A DNA stretch of 64,000 bases, taken from positions 62,001-126,000 of the forward strand of contig NZ_NDYF01000016.1 in assembly GCF_002243175.1 (NCBI RefSeq), written 5' to 3'. Made by a program: the position numbers and the translations under genes. Every line of letters begins with the position of its first letter. Within the stretch, counting starts at the first letter, position 1. This DNA is from Finegoldia magna_J (GTDB taxonomy: Bacteria; Bacillota; Clostridia; Tissierellales; Peptoniphilaceae). A model generated the notes under the pieces. It was not told the origin of the DNA. It made no database searches and saw only the letters and a program-made list of their open reading frames with translations. Positions 35,540 through 45,582 of this stretch are shown here, in pieces.

Positions 35540-38500
35540 TTATTTAGTTTTTTCGTAAACTATAGTGTATTCAGGATTGTCTCCAATTTTATTTACTCCT
35601 AGTATTGTCTGAAGATTTCTGTAATCTGTATAGTCCACACCGTCAGTTAATTTTATTTCTGTTTTATCTGAATTACGAACTATTTTAACTGGTTTGTAAT
35701 TTTCGATTTCATCTGGATAAATTCCCGCTGCACATTCTTCAAAGAAGCTGTACGATCTTTTTTCTACAGAATCTTTGATTGGATTACCATTCACATCGAC
35801 GTAGTTTAGTTTCAATGTTGTTTCTTGATTATCCAAATCATATTTTCCATTATTAGTTTTTCCAGAAGCCAATATTTTTGCACGAACTACTACATTTTCA
35901 TCGTAGTTTTTGCCATCAACTGCAACTTTGTATGTGAATGTGTGATCTCCAATCAAATTTCCCGGTCCAATTATTTCCATTGTTTGATAATTTCCATCGC
36001 CATCAATTCCGATTAGTTCAGGAACTACCATCTTAAATGCCGCAGCTCCTAGTGAAGGTTGGTTTACGATGTACCATTCAACTCCTCTATCGTCGAAAAT
36101 TCTAACTCTAGTTTTCTTAGCTTCTAAGTTTGTTCCGTAAACGTGAGTGAATGTCTTCTTGGATTCTTGATTTGTTGGTGTTTCACCGTAAGTTATATCT
36201 GGAACTTTTTCTTTTTCTGTAGAAGTTGCCCCATAAGTTTGAATCTTCATAAATGCTAACGTAGCGGCATTAACATCCCCGCCTTCTGCGACCAATGAAA
36301 TTACAATTGAATTCGCTCTGGATCTTGGATTATTTCCAGGTAATTTTTCGAATTTTCCATTCTTTTCTGGTTGGTACAAGATTTCGTAAGACACTGTTCT
36401 ATCTGTTTTGTTTTCTGGAAGCTCGAATGTTATTGTTTGTTCATCTCCAGTTCCAGAAATTGTTCCGACAACTTCTGGTTGTTTTCCTTTGCCTGCAACA
36501 TCTGTATCTTCTGTCGCAAGTTTTGTTTGCATAACAGCTTTTACTTTTGCATCTTGTGACAAATTCAATCCATTCACTTTGATAGTGACTGTTCTGTTTT
36601 TGTTAGTGATGACCTTTTCACCTTCAATTGTAGCTTGACGAACGATTGGCTTTCCAATATTGATACTATAGTCAATATCTTTGTTCAAGCTTTCAGTGCC
36701 TTTTTTCTTAAATATGCCTTGATTTATATTGATTTTTGCTTTTTTAAAACCAAGACCTTTTACATCTAGTGCCTTTTCAAGTGTAATTACGAATTTCTTA
36801 TCTGACAACTCAACAATATCTTGGTTTCCTAATCTTTCATAATTTCCGTCAGCATTTTTATCGATGCTAATTCCAGCTTTTAAGCTTCCATCAAATATTT
36901 CTTCGATTTCTTCATTAAAACCAACTTCGATTATCTTGCCGTCTTTTGACGCGTGAACATAACTTGGTAGAATTTCTTCATACATCACTATATCTTCAGT
37001 ATATTTTACTCTGAAATATGCTTCATAAGATTTCTCCAAATCATCGTTATCTCTCACCAAAATTTTGTATACATCTTGTTCGTTGCCTTTTGTTAAGGCT
37101 ATGCTATCTGCAACAATTTGCTCGAATTTGCCCGACTTTTCAAACCTTGGTCTTATAGATGTGTCTTTTACAAATTTTCCGTTCACAAGTCTGTAGAATG
37201 AAACTGTCAAATTATCAGGATTTATATTTTTACCAACTATATTTGCTCTTAATTTTCCTTCATTTTTTAGTATTGGTGTAAGAACGTTGATTTTTTCAAT
37301 AGTTGTTTTTGCGTTTTTAGATGGATTTTGTTTTAATTCTACTGATTTTTCGTAGAATTTAGTGCGCGATCCAGTTGAAGTGGCATAAATTTTATATGTT
37401 TTTTCTGTTGGTTCTTCATTTTTAGGAACTTTAAATTCTAAAGTTCTTTTTGCACCTTTTCCACTAACTTTAGCTTGTTGGATAGTTTCGTTTCCTTTAT
37501 CGTCAACCAATTTAACAACGAATCTGTCATCAGAAACATTCTTAAAATTACCCATTGCTGTTAATGTAACTTTTCCACCTGCTGCATCTAGATTTCCTGT
37601 TGTTTCTAGTGATAAATCCATTATTCCTTCAGAAATTTGTTCTTCTGTATCTGATTTTTCTTGTGTTATTTTTACAGTTTCAGTTGCAAAATCAGCTTTA
37701 GAACCTGTTGATGACACATAAACTGTGTATTCTTTTTCTTTTGTTGTAGTATTTTTAGGAATTTCAAATGAAACAGTTCTCATATTTTTATTTACATCGC
37801 CTGATACATCTACCCTAGGGAATGTTTCGTTGCCTTCGTTATCAACAAGTTTTACGACAAATTTGTCATTTGTAATTCCTTTCAATATACCCCTTACTTG
37901 AACTGTCGCAGTTGACGAATCTTTTGATGCTTTGTCTGAAGTTTGCAATATGAGTACTTGAATATTTTCCTCCACAACTTCTTTATCCTTTGTTGTGATA
38001 TTCAAAGTACAGTCGCTTGCAGGCATTTTGAATTGATAAAAATCTCCGATTTGTTTGAAGTTGACTTTCATTGGGTCACCTTCTTCATTCAATCCACTTA
38101 CATAAAACATCGATATTTCTTTTCCAGGCTTTGCTTTTACTACAACAGTGTCGCCTTTTTTAGCTAGTGATTTTTCTTCGCCATTTACTGTTATTACAAC
38201 GTCCTTATTGCTTGAAATAATCTTGAACGTTTTTTCAACTTCTTGTGTTCCCGAAGATTTTTCTTGAGTTAAAGTAAATTCCGCTTTCTTGAAATTTTCC
38301 TTCTTACCTGTTGATGAAACATAAATTTCGTATGTTTTTCCCTTATCAGTAGTATTTTCTGGAACTTTTATATTTATAACTCTGAAAGCTTTTGATGCCT
38401 CTCCAGTAACTTCAATTACAGGATAAGTTTCTTTTCCTTCTTCATCGACCAATTTTACTATGAATTTGTCACTAGGAATATTGTTGATTTGACCAGCAAC

Positions 38501-40906
38501 CTTAATTTTAGCAATAGCATCTTTTGCTGGAAGATTCGATGTTGTGACTTGTTGAATCATCGCGATTTTTTCTTCTTCAGGTGTTTCTGGCGTTGGGTCT
38601 TCCGCTGGTTTTTCCACTTGTAATTTTACGTCATTCAAGTTCCATCCGTAAGCTTCTGCAAATACAATTTGTAAATTAGCGCTTACTATTTTCCCGTCAT
38701 TTGCTTTTAAGAATTCATCTGTAACTTCTAGATTTATTTTGTCTTTTTTTACATCAAAAGTCGCTGAAACTCCTTCTACATTAGTTGTTACATTTACAAG
38801 TGCAGATGCATCTTCCATTTCAAAAGCTTTAGCAAATTCATTGAATAAATTTCCTAGTCCCTTATATTCTGGTATAAATGAAACTTCGTTGTTATCAACT
38901 GTAACTGATTGAGTTTGAGTTACATTTTGGCCATGGAATCCTACGCTTCCGTCTCCTTCTTGTTGTTTAATAAATCTTGGCAAAATGTAGTTAGCTAATT
39001 TAGAATAATCCTTGATTTTATTATCCGAAAAATCTAGTTGATTTATTTTTTCCATTCCAAGTATTATGTCTACATTTTCGATTTTGTTTGCAGACACGTC
39101 AAAAAATGTCAACTTAGTTAAGTTCTTAAGAGAAGAAATATCCGTGATTCCGTCATAATTTATTCTCTTTTGTCCTTCTTTTCTAACTTTAACATTATTG
39201 TGAAGATCCAATCCTGTTAGATTTGTCAAATCTTTAAGTGGTTTAACATTTTCAATTATGTTGTTGTATAATTTCAAGAACTCTAAGTTTTTAAGGTTTG
39301 CTAATGGTGATACGTCCGTAATCCTATTTCTTTGAAGTTCCAAATATTTCAAGTTTTTCAAATCTTTTAATGGACTAATATCAGAAATCTCGTTTTCATT
39401 TACTTTTAATTTTTCCAAATTAGTGGCGTATTCAATTCCTTTTAAGCTCTTCATTCCTCTTGTTACCATGAATTTGAAATCTTTTGTATTGGATAAATCT
39501 TGGGCTTTTCCTAGGATTGAAAATGTGTCTTTGGATTCTTCTGTAAATATTGGCTTGTTAGTCTTCTCGTCTAAGAATATGGATACTTCTTTCAAAGATT
39601 CCATTTCTTTTTTAGTAATACGTTGATCATCTGCTCTGTTTATATCCAAGTTTTTGTTTAATACTTTCAATAACTTCGCATCTTCAATATCTACGTATTC
39701 AGGCTTTTCTTCTTCGCCTTTCTTGTGTGCTTTGATGATTTCATCTTTTAGTGCATTAACGCCTTCTACTGTTTTGGCTTCGTTGATTTGGTCGATGTAT
39801 TTTTCTGATGTTATTCCATTGTTCTTCAATTCTTCAATTGCTTTTTCTTTGGCTTCTTTTAGAACTTTTTCTTTAGCACTGTCTTCTGGCTTTTCTTCCG
39901 GTTTTTCTTCTGGTTGTTCTTCCGGCTTGTCTGGTATTGAAAGATCATCTGGTGTTGGTGTTACTGAAGGTGTGTCTGGTTTTTTATCTTCAGTTATTCC
40001 AACACTTGCAATTTGCTCAATTTGTTTTGAAGATACTGATAACTCTCCACCTACTACTGTGATTTCTTTTGTGTTGTTTTCTTTAACTATTTGTTTGATA
40101 AATTCTGTTTTGTCAGGATTTGTCAATAATATTGGTTGATTATTCTTGTGCGCAAATGGAGCTACTGACAATGCATCTGGATAGTTTCTTCCATCTGCCA
40201 ACACGAATTTTTCAAGATTTCCATATTCTTTTGCGATAATCAACGCTGTTTCATAACGGTCAACTCCTGCTAATCTTCTTGTGTTTTCTAATCCTTTTAT
40301 ATTAACGGATTTTTCTCCACCGTAGATTAAGGCAACTTTGTCATTTGTGATTCCTTCTGGCAAATTGTGTCCATCTGTCAAAATAATCGGCAAGTTTTCT
40401 TTTGTGGAAAGTGGTGTTGCACACAATGCATCTGCAAAGTTTAGTCCACTTGCAAGTGCAACTTTTCCATTAGGATTAATTTGTTTGTACACTTCAACTG
40501 ATGTTTCGTATCTGTCTTTTCCTGCTAATCTTTTAACGTTTTTAAGCCCTTTTACATTTACAGATTTTTCTCCACCTACTATGATTATTTGACTTGGACT
40601 GAGTCTGTTGATTTCGTCTTTGATGACTTGTGGTAGGTTGTCTTTTTGTGTTAATAATACTGGTGCATTTTCCTTGTTTGCAAGGCTTCCTGCAACCAAA
40701 CTATCTGCAAAATTTTCGCCACTAGCAAGTACGATTTTTTCGATTTTGTGTGGGAATGTTCTGCGGCTGATTTTTGCTGATGTTTCATAACGATCAGATC
40801 CACTTATTCTGTCTACTGTGATTTTGTTTTGTTCTTCTGCAAGTACCGGTGTGAATGAGCTCATTACCATACTAGCAGTAAGAATTACTCCTAAAAATTT
40901 CTTCAT
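35540..40906 (-). CDS. Giant surface protein: CWB2 x3, GA (albumin-binding-like) module, LRRs, Ig-like repeats, MucBP-like end
   Basis: The 1788-residue protein has a signal peptide (GVILTASMVMSSFTPVLA). Three CWB2 repeats span about 30-310 (RISGSDRYET, RLAGKDRYET, RLAGVDRYET) and a Pro/Glu linker follows. At 345-392 lies a three-helix block, AKEKAIEELKNNGITSEKYI...KTVEGVNALKDEIIKAH, which closely matches GA albumin-binding modules. Internalin-type LRRs lie at about 480-640 (LKYLELQRNRITDVSPLANL), at least three tandem beta repeats (FVVKLVDxxGxE...YVSSTGS) at about 780-1200, and a MucBP-like end (LNYVDVNGNPIKDS). It is likely wall-bound and binds host proteins; ligand inferred. Confidence 0.9.
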   Translation of the reverse strand: MKKFLGVILTASMVMSSFTPVLAEEQNKITVDRISGSDRYETSAKISRRTFPHKIEKIVLASGENFADSLVAGSLANKENAPVLLTQKDNLPQVIKDEINRLSPSQIIIVGGEKSVNVKGLKNVKRLAGKDRYETSVEVYKQINPNGKVALASGLNFADALCATPLSTKENLPIILTDGHNLPEGITNDKVALIYGGEKSVNIKGLENTRRLAGVDRYETALIIAKEYGNLEKFVLADGRNYPDALSVAPFAHKNNQPILLTNPDKTEFIKQIVKENNTKEITVVGGELSVSSKQIEQIASVGITEDKKPDTPSVTPTPDDLSIPDKPEEQPEEKPEEKPEDSAKEKVLKEAKEKAIEELKNNGITSEKYIDQINEAKTVEGVNALKDEIIKAHKKGEEEKPEYVDIEDAKLLKVLNKNLDINRADDQRITKKEMESLKEVSIFLDEKTNKPIFTEESKDTFSILGKAQDLSNTKDFKFMVTRGMKSLKGIEYATNLEKLKVNENEISDISPLKDLKNLKYLELQRNRITDVSPLANLKNLEFLKLYNNIIENVKPLKDLTNLTGLDLHNNVKVRKEGQKRINYDGITDISSLKNLTKLTFFDVSANKIENVDIILGMEKINQLDFSDNKIKDYSKLANYILPRFIKQQEGDGSVGFHGQNVTQTQSVTVDNNEVSFIPEYKGLGNLFNEFAKAFEMEDASALVNVTTNVEGVSATFDVKKDKINLEVTDEFLKANDGKIVSANLQIVFAEAYGWNLNDVKLQVEKPAEDPTPETPEEEKIAMIQQVTTSNLPAKDAIAKIKVAGQINNIPSDKFIVKLVDEEGKETYPVIEVTGEASKAFRVINIKVPENTTDKGKTYEIYVSSTGKKENFKKAEFTLTQEKSSGTQEVEKTFKIISSNKDVVITVNGEEKSLAKKGDTVVVKAKPGKEISMFYVSGLNEEGDPMKVNFKQIGDFYQFKMPASDCTLNITTKDKEVVEENIQVLILQTSDKASKDSSTATVQVRGILKGITNDKFVVKLVDNEGNETFPRVDVSGDVNKNMRTVSFEIPKNTTTKEKEYTVYVSSTGSKADFATETVKITQEKSDTEEQISEGIMDLSLETTGNLDAAGGKVTLTAMGNFKNVSDDRFVVKLVDDKGNETIQQAKVSGKGAKRTLEFKVPKNEEPTEKTYKIYATSTGSRTKFYEKSVELKQNPSKNAKTTIEKINVLTPILKNEGKLRANIVGKNINPDNLTVSFYRLVNGKFVKDTSIRPRFEKSGKFEQIVADSIALTKGNEQDVYKILVRDNDDLEKSYEAYFRVKYTEDIVMYEEILPSYVHASKDGKIIEVGFNEEIEEIFDGSLKAGISIDKNADGNYERLGNQDIVELSDKKFVITLEKALDVKGLGFKKAKININQGIFKKKGTESLNKDIDYSINIGKPIVRQATIEGEKVITNKNRTVTIKVNGLNLSQDAKVKAVMQTKLATEDTDVAGKGKQPEVVGTISGTGDEQTITFELPENKTDRTVSYEILYQPEKNGKFEKLPGNNPRSRANSIVISLVAEGGDVNAATLAFMKIQTYGATSTEKEKVPDITYGETPTNQESKKTFTHVYGTNLEAKKTRVRIFDDRGVEWYIVNQPSLGAAAFKMVVPELIGIDGDGNYQTMEIIGPGNLIGDHTFTYKVAVDGKNYDENVVVRAKILASGKTNNGKYDLDNQETTLKLNYVDVNGNPIKDSVEKRSYSFFEECAAGIYPDEIENYKPVKIVRNSDKTEIKLTDGVDYTDYRNLQTILGVNKIGDNPEYTIVYEKTK

Positions 40907-41057
40907 ATAACCTCCTGATTTAAAATCTACATTTTATTATATATTCCTAAATCAATATTGACCAGCTATTACTTATTGAAATTTTTTATAAATAGATTAT
41001 TCTTCTTATTTTTATGTATAAGTGGTATAATTGTGTAAATGATTTGAGGAGGAAAAA

Positions 41058-41609
41058 ATGAAATTAACTACAAAAGATTTGACAAAAATCGGTGTGTTTG
41101 GCGCTTTGACTATTGTACTTGGGCTTACCCCTTTGGGAATGATTCCGATTGGACCAGTTAGAGTGACTACACTACATATTCCAACTATTGTTGCTGCTTT
41201 GGTTGCAGGACCTTGGGTTAGTTTATTCGTGGGATTATTGTTCGGTTTGTTTTCATTGGTAAATAATATTATTGCACCGACAATTCTTTCATTTATGTTC
41301 TACAATCCGTTGGTTTCTGTGCTTCCAAGAGTTTTGATAGCTGTTGTGACTTATCAAATTTACAACAAATTAAGAGACAAAAACGATGTGATCCGCTACG
41401 GAATTCCTGCAATTTGCGGAAGTGTTATGAACACAGTTGGTGTCTTAGGAATGGCGTTTATTTGTCATTCAAAGCAAATCGAAAGCGTTATGCATGTCAA
41501 AGCGCAATATTTTCTTGGAGGAATTGTCGCTACGAATATGCCTTTTGAAATCGTGATATCATTCGTGTTGGCGATTTTGATTGCAAAAAGTGTAAACAAA
41601 AACAAATAG
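41058..41609 (+). CDS. ECF transporter S component (vitamin uptake)
   Basis: This 183-residue membrane protein has about six helices, with the typical N-terminal LTKIGVFGALTIVLG (A-x-x-x-A-like face for EcfT contact) and GPVRVTTLHIPTIVAALVAGP. Its ligand is probably a vitamin; the sequence resembles pantothenate-type S components, but without a riboswitch upstream I cannot tell. It stands alone and would use a shared EcfAAT module. Confidence 0.85.
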   Translation: MKLTTKDLTKIGVFGALTIVLGLTPLGMIPIGPVRVTTLHIPTIVAALVAGPWVSLFVGLLFGLFSLVNNIIAPTILSFMFYNPLVSVLPRVLIAVVTYQIYNKLRDKNDVIRYGIPAICGSVMNTVGVLGMAFICHSKQIESVMHVKAQYFLGGIVATNMPFEIVISFVLAILIAKSVNKNK

Positions 41610-41616
41610 TTCAATA

Positions 41617-41658
41617 AAAAAATCCACAAGATTTTGAAAATCTTGTGGATAATTTTTT
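41617..41658. terminator. Bidirectional terminator
   Basis: ATCCACAAGATTTT and AAAATCTTGTGGAT form a 14-bp stem between the convergent ECF and sdaAA genes, with T runs on both strands. Confidence 0.92.
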
Positions 41659-41661
41659 GTT

Positions 41662-42561
41662 TTAATCTTCGTCGTCATCACTGATGTTACAAGATCCCAA
41701 AAATCTTCTTCTGATATCTTGACCAGTTTTTGTTCCTGCAACTCCACCCATTCCTGTTTCTCTCAATGATGGTGGAAGAGTTTTGCCGACTTTTCTCATC
41801 GCTTGGCACACTTCTTCGAATGGAACTATACTTGTGATTCCTGCCAATGCCATATCAGCGCTAATCATTGCGTTGGTAACGCCCATTGCATTTCTGAATG
41901 TGCAAGGATATTCTACAAGTCCTGCGATTGGGTCGCATACAAGTCCCAATACATGTAGGATTGCAAATGATGCTCCGTGGAATATTTGCTCAATAGAGCC
42001 TCCTCTTAAAAATATCAACGCACCTGCTGCCATTGCTGCTGCAGATCCTGTTTCCGCTTGGCAGCCTCCGTCAGCGCCAGAAAATGTTGCGTATTTTCCT
42101 AACAATTGTCCAACACCGATAGCTACTAACATTGCATCTATAAGTTCTTCATGTGAGCAGTTGTATCTTTGTTTAAAACTCATAAGAGCTGCTGGCAAAA
42201 TTCCCGATGAACCTGCAGTAGGTGATGCTACGATTTTTCCCATAGCCGCACTGATTTCCAATGTTGAAAAAGCCATCGCCATTGCTTCTGCTGTAAATTG
42301 TCCTACTATTGGTTCATTTTCATTTGCATAAACGTGCATTTTATGTGCAAATCCGTCTATCATTTTTTGATTAGTCACTGAAGGTGTTTCCAAGAAATCT
42401 GTCGCAGATTTTTCCATAACATCTAGCATATGTGACAATTCACTTCTGATGAATTCTTCAGATTTGCCAGTTCTTTCGTTTTCTATTTCTATAACGTATT
42501 CGTAAAAAGATCTGTTTTCCTTCTTAACTGTATTGATTATTTCTAATGATGTATCAAACAT
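41662..42561 (-). CDS. sdaAA: L-serine ammonia-lyase, alpha subunit
   Basis: With the beta subunit it deaminates L-serine to pyruvate using an oxygen-sensitive 4Fe-4S cluster. The 299-residue protein has VASPTAGSSGILPAAL, GADGGCQAETGSAAAMAA with a cluster Cys, VCDPIAGLVEYPC and the GVAGTKTG end. It starts 9 bp after sdaAB. Pyruvate from serine would feed PflB. Confidence 0.96.
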   Translation of the reverse strand: MFDTSLEIINTVKKENRSFYEYVIEIENERTGKSEEFIRSELSHMLDVMEKSATDFLETPSVTNQKMIDGFAHKMHVYANENEPIVGQFTAEAMAMAFSTLEISAAMGKIVASPTAGSSGILPAALMSFKQRYNCSHEELIDAMLVAIGVGQLLGKYATFSGADGGCQAETGSAAAMAAGALIFLRGGSIEQIFHGASFAILHVLGLVCDPIAGLVEYPCTFRNAMGVTNAMISADMALAGITSIVPFEEVCQAMRKVGKTLPPSLRETGMGGVAGTKTGQDIRRRFLGSCNISDDDED

Positions 42562-42570
42562 AAACTCTCC

Positions 42571-43233
42571 TTAATTTCGTTGAATATATTTTGTGAAAAG
42601 AAATCTATCGTCTTTTAATAAATTTTCTGTCAAATCTTCGCCGATATTTTTATCTAATTCAACAATCAAAGTTACGATTCCGTCATGTTTCAACGTCTTC
42701 ATTCCTTCGATGTTGTAACCATTTCTGGCAAGTTCTGAAGAAATGTCCGCAATAATTCCTCTTACATCCACGTATTTCAATAAAATTGTAGGATAGCTTC
42801 CTGTAAATTGAACAGCTATTCCGTTGATGTCGATGATTTCAATGTTTCCACCACCGATTGATGAGCCAACGATGTACATAGTAGTTCCATCTTCGTATGT
42901 AAATGTAATCTTCGCAGTATTTGGATGCACATCCCCTAAGTCAGCTTCTCTAAAAACATAGTCGATTCCTCTTTGATCAGCGATTGCAAATGAATCTCTA
43001 AGTCTAATGTCGTCTGGTTCAATTCCCAATACACCAGCTAACAAAGCTCTGTCTGTACCGTGACCTTTGTAAGTTTTCGCAAATGATCCGTGAAGATCAA
43101 ACTCAACTTTTGTAAACTCATTTCCAGCAATCATAAGAGCAGTCTTTGCAATTCTACAAGCACCTGCAGTGTGAGAGCTAGAAGGTCCAATCATTACAGG
43201 CCCCAAAATATCAAATATATTATATTCTCCCAT
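42571..43233 (-). CDS. sdaAB: L-serine ammonia-lyase, beta subunit
   Basis: The 220-residue protein has the N-terminal FDILGPVMIGPSSSHTAGA signature and a C-terminal ACT-like domain (VRGIIADISSELARNGYNIEG) that probably senses serine. GGGGGG precedes the start. A TATAAT box at 43262-43267 (minus strand) gives it a near promoter. It is the first gene of the operon. Confidence 0.96.
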   Translation of the reverse strand: MGEYNIFDILGPVMIGPSSSHTAGACRIAKTALMIAGNEFTKVEFDLHGSFAKTYKGHGTDRALLAGVLGIEPDDIRLRDSFAIADQRGIDYVFREADLGDVHPNTAKITFTYEDGTTMYIVGSSIGGGNIEIIDINGIAVQFTGSYPTILLKYVDVRGIIADISSELARNGYNIEGMKTLKHDGIVTLIVELDKNIGEDLTENLLKDDRFLFTKYIQRN

Positions 43234-43321
43234 AAAACCCCCCTAATTAATTTCCTTAACAATTATATCATAACAAACTAAGTGAATAAAGGAAAATTTG
43301 TTTATTTTTTCGCAAAAAATA

Positions 43322-43446
43322 GAGAGGCTAAAAGCCTCCCTACATAAAATTTTATTTATGGAATCCTGCTGGATCAAACCTATAGCATTTTTATTCCATA
43401 ATTTTTTTATTTGTTTTATTATCACATATGAAGTTTGTGATAATTA
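43322..43446 (-). ncRNA. Candidate structured small RNA upstream of sdaAB
   Basis: On the minus strand, TTATGGAAT (43393-43401) pairs with ATTCCATAA (43356-43364). Inside is ATCC-agca-GGAT, which shares bases with the outer stem and so competes with it. A terminator, GAGGC-ttttA-GCCTC followed by TCTATTTTTT, ends the unit near 43318. An inverted pair, TTATCACA/TGTGATAA, lies at 43419-43442. I do not recognise a family. It could be a small RNA or a leader of sdaAB. Confidence 0.4.
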
Positions 43447-43467
43447 TTTTATACAAAAATAAATAAA

Positions 43468-43496
43468 AAATGGTCCCTATAAAAGAGACCATTCAT
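43468..43496 (-). terminator. Terminator of the C39-like surface protease gene
   Basis: ATGGTCTC and GGGACCAT pair on the minus strand, followed by TTTTTTA, right after the stop codon at 43497. Confidence 0.88.
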
Positions 43497-45530
43497 CTAT
43501 CTTACTACTACTGCCATTCTTCTCGACAAATAATTTTCCGATACTTCGCTATATGATTTTGTGATTTCGTTTGAGTACCAAGGATCTGCCAAATAGAATC
43601 TGTTTGTTTTTTGATCGTATCCATTGATACAAATTCCGTGGTTGTTTGCGAAAAATCTCTTTCCGTAAACATTTGTTGACCATCTTGGTTTTTCCCATCT
43701 CAACGTTCCGTAGTACATGATTGTGTTTCCATTTTGAAGTTCAGCCAAAATATCTCTCATATTTGAACCAGAAATATTTTCTGCTTTACCATTTGCAAAT
43801 CTGTTCGCAAACTTAGTCATTGGTTCTGGGTTCATATATGTCGCCATAACTCTTGTGTGATAATATTCATCCCAAACGTAAGGATTCTTTGAGAAACCAG
43901 TGTTATTATTGTTAGTGTTCATAGGAAGTTGATTCAAAAATTCGTTGTAAGTGTACTCCAACGCATAACCTTTTGCTTGTAATGCATGATACATTGCAGT
44001 TGGTTCGCAACCAATTGGAGCCGCTTTTTGTTTAATTCCACGTTGTGATTTTGGGTTCATTTGGTTCATTATATTTGGAACTGTTATGTGTGATATTCCG
44101 AAATCTTGTGGATTGTAGTATTTGAATCCTTCCGGTCTAATCCAGCCGTTAATCCCATTGAATGACAAATTAACCCATTTATCTTCGACCTTAACAACCT
44201 TCAAAATCTTGTTAACTGCAACATCGATTACTTTTTTCGCTGTGTCTTTCATTTCAGTTAACAAAGTGATAGCTTTGTTATTAACAACGTAATCTTTTAA
44301 TCTGAATAAATTTCTATCTGTGTTGTAAACTTTGATTAAATCTTTCTTTAATAAAGCGTTTTTAATATTTGTGAAGCAATCATCTGATATAGACTTTCTG
44401 CCGCCAAATACGTAAGATTTTTCTTCTACATTCAAATTCTTCAAATAATTTTCGTGTGTTTGTGATTTGGTAGAAGAATTTGCTTCTTGTTCCAATTGAA
44501 TGTTATTTCTTGGAACCAAAACAATTGGCGCGTCGATTTTTTGACTAACTGGTGCTGCTGCTAATGCATCTGCATACACTTCTCCTGTTGTAAATATAGC
44601 TTTTTTGGCGTTTGGATAAGCGATTTTGGATACTTCAACGCTTGTTTTGTATCTGTCATGACCTGCAATTCTTGTGGATTTCAAATTAAGAATGCTGTCG
44701 ATTTCTGCTTTTACAGAATCGCTAATGCTGTTAGTTCCACCTACAATATAACTTTTTAAAATCTTTGTCTTATCGATTGATGATAAATACTCTTTGATTG
44801 ATGTAGGTAGTACATTTTTTTGTACTAGAAGAATTGGAGATTTTGTTTTGTTTGCAAGTCCAACAGAACTCAAACTATCTGCATAATTTTCTCCACTTGC
44901 AAACACCAATGTGTCCGCATTTTTCTTGTTCTTTGCTAATTTTGCGTTGACAGCGTATCTGTCATGTCCGTCGATTCTTTCAACTTCGATTCCCATTTTT
45001 TTCAAAAATTCTGCAACATCTTTGCTGATTGTCTTTTCGCCACCGATGATGTGAACTTTTTTGATGTTTCTGTTCTTAAGTTGTTCTCTAGTCTTTTCGT
45101 TTAGCTTTGAACCTTCAGTGTACAAAATCGGCATCTTACCGTCAGTGATGTTGCCAGAGCTTATAGCATCTGCAAACACTTCGCTGGATGTAAGTACAAC
45201 TTCTTCTGCCTTGTCGAAAAACTCATCGTGAATCTTATTTGCAGATTCAAATCTGTCATGTCCTTCGACTCTTTCAGCTACATTTTTGTCCGTAAGAACT
45301 TCCTTGTGTTCTTCCTTTTTTGGTTGTTCATTTGGTTGTTCTTCGTCCTTTTTTTCTGTTTGGTCAGCTTTTTCTGTAGGATTTTCTTGTTTTGAACTAT
45401 TTTCGGGATTTAATTGTTCGTCATTTATTTCAACTTTTGGTGAAATAATATTTTCTTCTTCGGCGTAACTAATTCCTGTTGTCATTGAAAATGCTAGTAG
45501 AAAAGCTATCAATAACTTCTTTTTATTCAT
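43497..45530 (-). CDS. Secreted CWB2 protein with C39-like cysteine peptidase domain
   Basis: From the ATG at 45530 (AGGAAGG upstream) the protein has 677 residues. A signal peptide (KKKLLIAFLLAFSMTTGISYA) is followed by a Glu/Lys/Pro/Gln-rich linker and three CWB2 repeats (RVEGHDRFES, RIDGHDRYAV, RIAGHDRYKT). The C-terminal peptidase_C39_2-type domain has Cys in GCEPTAMYHAL, His in NNHGICINGYD and Asp in LADPWY. It would be a wall-attached protease or peptidase-like binder; the substrate is unknown. A longer in-frame start at 45641 overlaps the ABC gene and is unlikely. Confidence 0.87.
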   Translation of the reverse strand: MNKKKLLIAFLLAFSMTTGISYAEEENIISPKVEINDEQLNPENSSKQENPTEKADQTEKKDEEQPNEQPKKEEHKEVLTDKNVAERVEGHDRFESANKIHDEFFDKAEEVVLTSSEVFADAISSGNITDGKMPILYTEGSKLNEKTREQLKNRNIKKVHIIGGEKTISKDVAEFLKKMGIEVERIDGHDRYAVNAKLAKNKKNADTLVFASGENYADSLSSVGLANKTKSPILLVQKNVLPTSIKEYLSSIDKTKILKSYIVGGTNSISDSVKAEIDSILNLKSTRIAGHDRYKTSVEVSKIAYPNAKKAIFTTGEVYADALAAAPVSQKIDAPIVLVPRNNIQLEQEANSSTKSQTHENYLKNLNVEEKSYVFGGRKSISDDCFTNIKNALLKKDLIKVYNTDRNLFRLKDYVVNNKAITLLTEMKDTAKKVIDVAVNKILKVVKVEDKWVNLSFNGINGWIRPEGFKYYNPQDFGISHITVPNIMNQMNPKSQRGIKQKAAPIGCEPTAMYHALQAKGYALEYTYNEFLNQLPMNTNNNNTGFSKNPYVWDEYYHTRVMATYMNPEPMTKFANRFANGKAENISGSNMRDILAELQNGNTIMYYGTLRWEKPRWSTNVYGKRFFANNHGICINGYDQKTNRFYLADPWYSNEITKSYSEVSENYLSRRMAVVVR

Positions 45531-45582
45531 ACCTTCCTCCTTAACAAAAATTATACCACATATCGAGGAAATAATATCATTT

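Noticed and set aside
43350..43405. tRNA or tRNA-like gene suggested by a 7-bp ATGGAAT/ATTCCAT stem and GGTTTGATCC
   Set aside because: Only about 45 nt lie between the stems and no D or anticodon arm fits.
43243..43425. 60-codon ORF upstream of sdaAB
   Set aside because: It crosses a terminator hairpin and has no ribosome-binding site; structured RNA is a better reading.
43419..43442. TTATCACA...TGTGATAA as a CRP site
   Set aside because: The half-sites face the wrong way (TCACA...TGTGA) and are 9 bp apart, unlike TGTGA-N6-TCACA upstream of pflB.
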